From: Streptococcus phocae
GTDB taxonomy: Bacteria > Bacillota > Bacilli > Lactobacillales > Streptococcaceae
Assembly (NCBI RefSeq): GCF_001302265.1
Contig: NZ_LHQM01000006.1
Span: 1-63,803, forward strand
Reading direction: 5' to 3'
DNA length: 63,803 bases
Part shown: positions 56,879-63,803 of the stretch, piece by piece
How the letters are laid out: each line of letters opens with the position of its first letter
How positions within the stretch are numbered: position 1 is the stretch's first letter
Notes under the pieces: model-generated
What the model was told of the DNA's origin: nothing
Databases searched by the model: none
What the model saw: only the letters and a program-made list of their open reading frames with translations
Program-made: the position numbers and the translations under genes

Positions 56879-57664
56879 TTAGGCGTCGCTAGCTATTTGG
56901 GCTTCTTTTTTGTGACGTATTTGGAGTAACTGGTCATAAAAGAGAGCTTTTGCGGTAACAAAGTAAGGTAAGCTATAAATGCTAAGCAATCCAAAGGTTA
57001 AGAGAGTGCCTAAGTACCAGCCCAGAAAACTAAGATGGAACAAAAAGAGTTTCCCCTTGTATCCTTTGACCAAGGCGCTGCTTCTTTCTAGAGCGGATAA
57101 AGCTCCGATATAGGTCTGCTGGTTAACAGTGTCATAGAGAATATGATTAACCAAAGCATAGGCCAATAAACGATTGATATAGCAAGAGGCCCCGCCTATA
57201 AAAAGGATTAGTCCAATCACAGCTAAACTGATTTGACCGACTGACATGCCTCCCCCTGTGCTAGCAGCCGCAAATAGCAATAAAAGACCAATACTAGCTA
57301 ATAAAAAAAGGGTGAATAAAAATAAGGTGTTTAACAAAAACACTGCAATGAGTTTGCCAATATAATTTCTTGAAAAAGCAAGCGTTGTGTCTGAAAAAGT
57401 CGCTTGTTGACGTTTGCCCCTAATCACATCCAGCATGATAAAGGTTGCTGACAAGGTAAACAAAGTCATAAACAGCAAGATAGAGATTGGGAAAAGGTCT
57501 GCTTCTGGAGACAACTCGAGACCCCTGTTGTAGAGATAGGCACCGTGACCTTCGACCCATATGTACAGCGTGTACAATAGAATAGGAACAGCAAATAGCT
57601 GGTATTTGCCAGGTAGCCCTTTCAAGGTTTGACGGGCTTCTTTTTTTATTTTTTTAATAGACAT
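56879..57664 (-). CDS. DUF975 membrane protein
   Basis: 261 residues with about six hydrophobic segments. The opening SIKKIKKEARQTLKGLPGKYQLFAVPILLY is characteristic of DUF975 (PF06161) integral membrane proteins, function unknown. GGAG lies upstream of the ATG. Transcribed alone, divergent from tgt. Confidence 0.85.
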   Translation of the reverse strand: MSIKKIKKEARQTLKGLPGKYQLFAVPILLYTLYIWVEGHGAYLYNRGLELSPEADLFPISILLFMTLFTLSATFIMLDVIRGKRQQATFSDTTLAFSRNYIGKLIAVFLLNTLFLFTLFLLASIGLLLLFAAASTGGGMSVGQISLAVIGLILFIGGASCYINRLLAYALVNHILYDTVNQQTYIGALSALERSSALVKGYKGKLFLFHLSFLGWYLGTLLTFGLLSIYSLPYFVTAKALFYDQLLQIRHKKEAQIASDA

Positions 57665-57788
57665 AATAAACTCCTTTTAACTATTGTACCATATTCAAAG
57701 CAGAGCAGGCAGGCTTTGCAGCTGGTATTTTGGGACAGGGAATGACAAGTGGATGCTTTTTTGGTAAAATGAGGGAGCTATTAACTAG

Positions 57789-59000
<1,212 letters not shown>

Positions 59001-59112
59001 TATGACAAGGGTGACCAAGGGTCGCTCTTTTTTTGATAAACTGTAACCCTATTTTTAAAAACAGGTTGACACTTTATTTTTTTTAGATTACACTATTACA
59101 GGAGGCTGAGGG

Positions 59113-59424
59113 ATGTCAGAGTGTTTTGGAATAGCATGTGATCAGAATTACCGATGCCAACATTATCACTCCGAGTTGGATATTGTTGGTCTCAAGTGTG
59201 CGGCTTGTCAGCGTTATTATGCTTGTTTTAGCTGCCATGATTTGCTAGCAGACCATACTTTTCATCCCACAAATCAGCAAGAACCCTATCCTGTGATTTG
59301 CGGAGGATGCCACCGCTACCTTAGTCGATGCGACTACAAGCTTGGAGCTTGCCCGTTTTGTCGAAGTGCTTTTAACCCAGCATGTCACAAGCACAGTGAC
59401 ATTTATTTTATGAAGGAGTCCTAG
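59113..59424 (+). CDS. CHY-type zinc-finger protein
   Basis: 103 residues, with many Cys/His: CQHYHS, CAACQRYYACFSCHD, HTFHP, CGGCHRYLS and CPFCRSAFNPACHKH. This is the CHY zinc-finger family, known in streptococci next to bioY; function unknown. AGGAGG lies before the ATG, and bioY follows after 4 bp. Confidence 0.88.
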   Translation: MSECFGIACDQNYRCQHYHSELDIVGLKCAACQRYYACFSCHDLLADHTFHPTNQQEPYPVICGGCHRYLSRCDYKLGACPFCRSAFNPACHKHSDIYFMKES

Positions 59425-59428
59425 ACAC

Positions 59429-59968
59429 ATGTTTTCAACAAAAGACCTCGTTAGAGTCGCTATGATGACCAGTTTGATTATCATTTTGGGATTTATCCCA
59501 GCTATTCCGTTAAGTTTTATCCCAGTACCTATTGTTTTGCAAAATTTAGGCATCATGCTGGCAGCAGTCCTTTTAGGAGGTAAAAAAGGAAGTTTAGCAG
59601 TATTCTTATTTCTGGTGGTTGGGTTATTTTTACCTGTTTTCTCTGCGACAAAGACCACAATACCTGTTTTGATGGGGCCTACAGCAGGCTATGTGTTAGC
59701 CTATCCTTTGGTACCCTTGGTGTTTTCTCTTTTATATCGCAAGTGGTTATCTCAACACACTATGATGACTTTTTTAGCCATTTTTATTTCAGGAGTGCTA
59801 GTGGTAGATGTTTTAGGAGCTATTTGGTTAGCTACTTACACAGGAATGCCGCTAGGCAAGTCCTTGCTATCTAATGTTGTGTTTATCACAGGAGATACCA
59901 TCAAAGCTATTATTGCTACTGTGATTGCAGTGAGCTATAAAGACAGTTTTTTGAATACCAAATCATAA
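59429..59968 (+). CDS. bioY: BioY biotin transporter substrate-binding subunit
   Basis: 179 residues with about six membrane segments. GFIPAIPLSFIPVPIVLQNLGIMLAAVLLGGKKG and PTAGYVLAYPLV are BioY motifs (ECF S-component for biotin). It is expected to use a shared ECF energising module encoded elsewhere. Ribosome site GGAG precedes. Confidence 0.93.
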   Translation: MFSTKDLVRVAMMTSLIIILGFIPAIPLSFIPVPIVLQNLGIMLAAVLLGGKKGSLAVFLFLVVGLFLPVFSATKTTIPVLMGPTAGYVLAYPLVPLVFSLLYRKWLSQHTMMTFLAIFISGVLVVDVLGAIWLATYTGMPLGKSLLSNVVFITGDTIKAIIATVIAVSYKDSFLNTKS

Positions 59969-60004
59969 AAAAGCTCTAGCTCCTTTTGAGGGCTGGGCTT
60001 TTTT
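59967..60004 (+). terminator. bioY terminator
   Basis: AAAAAAGCTC...GGGCTTTTTT with additional pairing in the arms (AGC/GCT). Confidence 0.7.
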
Positions 60005-60074
60005 GGTAGGTTAAAGCAATGTTTGGAGGTCTTTTTTGATATAATAGGAGCAAAGTGAGAAAGAAGGTTTTGTC

Positions 60075-60857
60075 ATGGAACTAACAACACTAGGATCTTG
60101 GGGAGCTTACCCTCACCAAGATGCAGGAACGACGTCCTATCTCATCACGGGGTGTGATGGTTTTCAGTTGCTCATGGATGCTGGGAGCCGTGCCCTCAAT
60201 GAGTTAGAAAAAGAGATTAATCCTCTCGATTTAGACGCCGTTATTATCAGTCACTATCATCCTGATCATGTGGCTGATTTGGGAGTTTTGCGCCATTATT
60301 ATCAGCTCTATCCTAAGCACCTCAAGCAAGCAAAATGCTTGCCTATCTACGGACATCAAGAAGACCCGCATGAGTTTGCTAAGTTGACCATTCCTCAAGT
60401 GTCAAAAGGCATTGCTTATCAGGTTGATGGGGTTGAGTCTATTGGTCCTTTTGACATTCGGTTTATAAAAACGGTACACCCCGTTGTTTGCTATGCTTTT
60501 CGTATAGAGGAAAGGCAAACAGGACAGGTATTGGTCTTTACAGGAGATACCGGTTATTTTGAAGGTCTTATTGACTTTGCTAAAGGGGCAGACCTTTTTT
60601 TGGCTGATGTTTACCTATATGAGGGAAATGAAAACCATATGGCTCACTTGACCAGTAAAGAAGCAGGGCAGATAGCAAAAAAAGCTGGGGTTAAACGCCT
60701 AGTCTTGACCCATATGCCTCCGCTACCCCCAGAAGGTATTGACCCTAAAAACCACTTGGAGGTGTTGCGCCAAGAAACCAAAACCTATGCACAAGACATT
60801 CCAGTCGAATTGTCCTTGCCACATAACTCTTGGGATTTAGGAAGTGACGTGAGATGA
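60075..60857 (+). CDS. Metallo-beta-lactamase-fold hydrolase (RNase Z-like)
   Basis: 260 residues. Metal motif SHYHPDHVADLGVL near residue 58, TVHPV and TGDTGYFEG, HLTSKEAGQIAKKAGVKRLVLTHMPP. This is the RNase Z/phosphodiesterase-like branch of MBL-fold enzymes, without the exosite arm of true RNase Z. Substrate unknown. Its stop overlaps the tadA start by 4 bp. Confidence 0.85.
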   Translation: MELTTLGSWGAYPHQDAGTTSYLITGCDGFQLLMDAGSRALNELEKEINPLDLDAVIISHYHPDHVADLGVLRHYYQLYPKHLKQAKCLPIYGHQEDPHEFAKLTIPQVSKGIAYQVDGVESIGPFDIRFIKTVHPVVCYAFRIEERQTGQVLVFTGDTGYFEGLIDFAKGADLFLADVYLYEGNENHMAHLTSKEAGQIAKKAGVKRLVLTHMPPLPPEGIDPKNHLEVLRQETKTYAQDIPVELSLPHNSWDLGSDVR

Positions 60858-61375
60858 CTTATAGCCAAGAAGAACAAGCATATTTCATGACAGAGGCCCT
60901 TAACGAGGCAAAAAAGTCTTTGGAGAAAAACGAAATCCCAATAGGCTGTGTCATTGTTAAGGATGGCCAGATTATTGGCAGGGGACATAATGCCCGCGAA
61001 GAACGCCAGCAGGCAGTTATGCATGCTGAAATCATGGCAATTAATGAGGCTAATGCCCACGAAGGAAATTGGCGGTTGCTAGAAACGACCCTTTTTGTCA
61101 CCATAGAGCCTTGCGTTATGTGCAGTGGTGCTATTGGTCTAGCAAGGATTCCTAGGGTTATCTTTGGAGCAGCTAATCTCAAATTTGGCGGAGCCACAAG
61201 CCTTTATGAAATTTTGACGGATGAGCGTCTCAATCATCGCGTCCAAGTAGAGTCAGGACTATTGGCTAAAGAGTGTGCTGAGATGATGCAGACTTTTTTC
61301 CGCCAAAGACGAGACCAGAAAAAAGACGCTAAGCAAGAAGTCCTTACTCAAACAGATAGCACGCCTTATCAATAA
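60854..61375 (+). CDS. tadA: tRNA-specific adenosine deaminase
   Basis: 173 residues. Zinc deaminase site HAEIMAI (His, Glu) and PCVMC near residue 90. It converts A34 to inosine in tRNA-Arg(ACG). The ATG overlaps the upstream gene by four bases, so coupled. The C-tail beyond the catalytic domain (RRDQKKDAKQEV...) is lysine-rich. Confidence 0.95.
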   Translation: MTYSQEEQAYFMTEALNEAKKSLEKNEIPIGCVIVKDGQIIGRGHNAREERQQAVMHAEIMAINEANAHEGNWRLLETTLFVTIEPCVMCSGAIGLARIPRVIFGAANLKFGGATSLYEILTDERLNHRVQVESGLLAKECAEMMQTFFRQRRDQKKDAKQEVLTQTDSTPYQ

Positions 61376-61378
61376 TAT

Positions 61379-61416
61379 AACCCCCTTTTAGACTGTTGCT
61401 AAAAGAGGGTTTTTTG
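61379..61416. terminator. Terminator between tadA and the lipoprotein gene
   Basis: AACCCCCTTTTAG pairs with CTAAAAGAGGGTT, with one mismatch, loop ACTGTTG, then TTTTTT. Confidence 0.85.
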
Positions 61417-62640
61417 TTAGGCGTTAGGGAAAAAAGAAACACTATAAGTATCTGGCATTAAGCTATAAGCATAGCTAGCACCGTCTGGGAAATATTGTCT
61501 AAACAGCTGATGGTAATCTGTTTGATGTACCTCTAGGTCTGCGACAAGCTGGTCGTAAGAGGCTTTATTAGCAAACTGAACACTAATTTGTGGCACTTTT
61601 TGAGCCAACTGGTTACTGAGACTGTTCAGGACTTGAGCTTGGCTAAATGACTCAAAGTAACTCTGATTTAGTTTGGTATAGAGTAAGGAATCATCTGAGC
61701 ATTTTGGGATTTTCCAGATGCTAGTAAAGGTTTCTGATGAATTAAAGGCAATGTTTGAGCTTGCTTTGTGTGTTTGATTTAGCAGCTGATCTGGTAAGCA
61801 TAAAAAATGATAGTTGATCAGAGATTGTTGTTGTCCAGATAGTTGCGTGTCAAAAACAGGATCCCCCCAAGTTGTATCTACCGCATAATAGTTTCCGTCA
61901 ATCTTGACAGCGTTCCAAGCATGAGGGTAGCGCTCTTTGGATTGACTAGAGGTGACATCGCCTCTGATATAGGCTACAGGGATTCCTGCTTTTTGACAGA
62001 GAAATTGAAAGGTCTGGGCATAGCCATTACAGACTGATAAATGGTCAATCAGGACGCTGCGAATGTCTTGGTTAGAGGAAATGAGGGTTTCATCTCCGGA
62101 TTGATAGGCTTGAAAAGCCTTTTGGTTGTAGTCGGTGTCTTGAATGATGGTATCGTAAAAATATTTGATGCGCTCATAATCATTTTCTGCAGGGGCTTTT
62201 GAGAGAATGTCGTCTCCAATTGCTTGCAGTTGCTGGTAGATTTTTGGAGCATCTTTTGGCAAGTCAAAGGTTACAAATGCAACTTGGTCAGACATTTCTA
62301 ACTGGTAATTGGCTGTTGTCACCCAGAAAAAAGCAGGGTTATCCATGGTAAAGGCATCAATAGTTTTGATGAGGCTGGCTTTTGACGCAGGAGACAAACT
62401 AACCACTTCACGAAACTGGGACAGGCTATCATAAAGCAGGAGATAGTTGGCTTTTTGAGCATCATCAAGCTGTTGGTAATAATAATGAGAGGCTACCAGT
62501 TGATGCAGTTTGTCACGTTTTTTATCTGACAAGACCATATCTTCTTGAGGAGCTCCTGCAAAAGGATTGGTCAATGAGCAAGCGGTCACAGACAATAAAG
62601 ACAAGGAAATCAGTCCAAGCATCAAGAAATTCTTTTTCAT
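61417..62640 (-). CDS. Transglutaminase-like lipoprotein
   Basis: 407 residues. Lipobox LSVTAC (Cys about 21). A transglutaminase core triad is visible: Cys in SVCNGYAQTF near residue 200, His in YPHAWNAVKID and Asp in YAVDTTWGDP. It may cleave or crosslink wall peptides on the outer face of the membrane. GGAG lies upstream of the ATG. Monocistronic, opposite to tadA. Confidence 0.85.
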   Translation of the reverse strand: MKKNFLMLGLISLSLLSVTACSLTNPFAGAPQEDMVLSDKKRDKLHQLVASHYYYQQLDDAQKANYLLLYDSLSQFREVVSLSPASKASLIKTIDAFTMDNPAFFWVTTANYQLEMSDQVAFVTFDLPKDAPKIYQQLQAIGDDILSKAPAENDYERIKYFYDTIIQDTDYNQKAFQAYQSGDETLISSNQDIRSVLIDHLSVCNGYAQTFQFLCQKAGIPVAYIRGDVTSSQSKERYPHAWNAVKIDGNYYAVDTTWGDPVFDTQLSGQQQSLINYHFLCLPDQLLNQTHKASSNIAFNSSETFTSIWKIPKCSDDSLLYTKLNQSYFESFSQAQVLNSLSNQLAQKVPQISVQFANKASYDQLVADLEVHQTDYHQLFRQYFPDGASYAYSLMPDTYSVSFFPNA

Positions 62641-63000
62641 AATGACTCCAATACAATAGTCTAATAAAATAATTATACCATAACCTGTAACAAAGAAGTT
62701 TTGGGTTTAATCATTCAAACTATATTAGGTTCATGAAGTCATAACACTATGTGGATAGAAAGGAGAAACAATAATACAAAATTTTGAAATGATGAGTCTG
62801 AATAATAAAGCGATGCTAGCATCAAATCAAGAATTGGCAATTATTATCTCATTTAAAGAATATTAAGGATGCTATAGAGATAACTTATCTACTATTTTTA
62901 AATTTTTATAAAAATAAAACAAAAAATAAATTAAAAATCATTTACTTTTATATATATTTTTTGTAATATATAAATATATTTATGAAAGGTAACTTTAAAA
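62641..63000. other. AT-rich upstream region of secreted paralogue B
   Basis: 360 bp, very AT-rich from 62880 on. No ORF. GAAAGG (62981-62986) is the only ribosome-site candidate for the next gene, 14 bases before its ATG. Confidence 0.4.
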
Positions 63001-63672
63001 ATGAAATTTAGAAAATTTTTGTATCCTTCGGCTTTAGTAATTGCAATGAGTACTTTAACATTTGGTCTAAATAATACAGTTAAAGCTCATGATAGAATTG
63101 ACCATGAAAATAAAGTGCATCTTTATTGGCAAGGGAATTATGATGTTAGTAATTACGTAGATTACACAAAAACATTAAGTTCTGATAAAAAAAGTATTGA
63201 ATGGACTGTTTCCTTTAATTCAGCACAAGAAAAATGGGTATATCCAGATTTTTCAGTGTTCTTGCCTACGGGAGTAAAAGCGCCAACTCAAATAACTTAT
63301 GAGCATCATTATTGGGACGGCACCGTTCGTTCTAACACATATGAAAATACAAGATGGCATTATGATTGGAAAACTCAACCAAAGAATTTCACACAAGAAT
63401 TTGACAAATTTCCAGGGTACACAGGTTGGAGCGACTCCTTATATAAATTTTATGCCTTGAAAAATCAAGGAAAATTTTCACGTGTTCTAGTTGATACATA
63501 TGGGCGTGAAGATAATACTTACTTTTCACATAAACTTGTATGGAAATTTACTACCGAATTAGAAGAAGGCTATGCAGAAAAATGGAATGATTTACCATTC
63601 TTAGCAGGGATTAAACAGAACAATCCTCTCGCCGCTTCATTCCCTAGCTATAAGGGTGAATTTGGAAAATAA
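63001..63672 (+). CDS. Small secreted protein, paralogue B (unrecognised family)
   Basis: 223 residues with a signal peptide (about 1-29, ending VKAHD). The mature domain parallels the 38-kb gene throughout: VHLYWQGNYDVSNYVDY, QEKWVYPDFSVFLPTGVKAPTQI, FPGYTGWSDSLYKF, KFSRVLVDTYG, LPFLAGIKQNNPLAASFPSY, GEFG at the end. No cell-wall anchor. The family is not recognised; beta-rich with conserved Trp and Tyr, so a host-ligand-binding domain is plausible. It lies after a core gene block, not beside mobile DNA in the visible part. Confidence 0.8.
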   Translation: MKFRKFLYPSALVIAMSTLTFGLNNTVKAHDRIDHENKVHLYWQGNYDVSNYVDYTKTLSSDKKSIEWTVSFNSAQEKWVYPDFSVFLPTGVKAPTQITYEHHYWDGTVRSNTYENTRWHYDWKTQPKNFTQEFDKFPGYTGWSDSLYKFYALKNQGKFSRVLVDTYGREDNTYFSHKLVWKFTTELEEGYAEKWNDLPFLAGIKQNNPLAASFPSYKGEFGK

Positions 63673-63803
63673 AAGATTGAAGACATAGGCTGTAGTAAAT
63701 AAAATTTTTAGAAGCTTTCTGATAACTATCATTGATAAAACATGGTTTTTATACAGGTAAGCTAAGGGTTTGTACGCACAGTACTAAAAAAACTATTTCC
63801 GAA

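Noticed and set aside
61376..61416. SRP (4.5S) RNA gene after tadA
   Set aside because: The interval is 41 bp and is fully explained by a terminator hairpin.

Overview
The window is a piece of a low-GC Gram-positive chromosome from the pyogenic (beta-haemolytic) group of Streptococcus. Marker genes point there: an M-like LPXTG coiled-coil protein, a C5a peptidase, an Mga regulator, an IdeS-type IgG protease, a protein-G-like albumin binder, a histidine-triad protein behind an AdcR-type zinc box, and a prophage end carrying an Spd1-type DNase with paratox. It is not a standard S. pyogenes layout: protein-G-like and IdeS-like genes sit between nusG and leuS, and mga lies far from the M-like gene. 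S. dysgalactiae or S. canis fit best. The species is an inference.

Layout. 1-3.8 kb is the right end of a prophage: holin end, three-domain endolysin, a DUF3800 gene followed by a small structured RNA, then the divergent DNase and paratox. 4.1-7.6 kb is a minus-strand operon of two glyoxalase/dioxygenases, a flavin-reductase-like protein, a small unknown protein and a hydrolase, resembling the quinone-resistance (mhq) set of Firmicutes. 7.9-13.4 kb is a stress block: cspA, ctsR-clpC, groES-groEL, with CtsR boxes and a CIRCE element. 13.6-22 kb is mostly core: C69 dipeptidase, TcaA-like protein, pseudouridine synthase, RidA-like protein, pbp2A, rpmG, secE, nusG. 22.2-24.9 kb holds the albumin-binding surface protein and the IdeS-like protease, followed by leuS.

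27.8-39.4 kb is the accessory core: a miniature SpyCEP-like protease with an in-frame internal deletion, two tandem minus-strand small-RNA/peptide units, an MFS transporter, the histidine-triad lipoprotein, the M-like protein, a Doc/AbrB toxin-antitoxin pair, decayed ISL3 and IS3 elements, and a small secreted protein. scpA (minus strand) follows, then a MazG-like protein whose tail appears to derive from an IS end, then panC-(DUF2520)-panB behind a long structured leader, then mga. 49.4-62.7 kb returns to core functions: osmoprotectant ABC transporter opuA, polA, a CoA-binding protein with perR, tgt, bioY, tadA and a transglutaminase-like lipoprotein. The last gene (63.0 kb) is a paralogue of the small secreted protein at 38 kb.

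How they work together. The surface and secreted genes form an immune-evasion set: albumin binding, IgG cleavage, C5a cleavage, M-like coat and zinc acquisition. The most novel items are a DUF3800 gene whose stop codon overlaps a near-consensus promoter for a ~97-nt RNA able to form a pseudoknot (2280-2411); two homologous ~250-nt transcription units, one encoding a 31-residue membrane peptide (28706-29321); and the paralogous secreted proteins at 38 and 63 kb. All calls come from reading the sequence; no database search was run.
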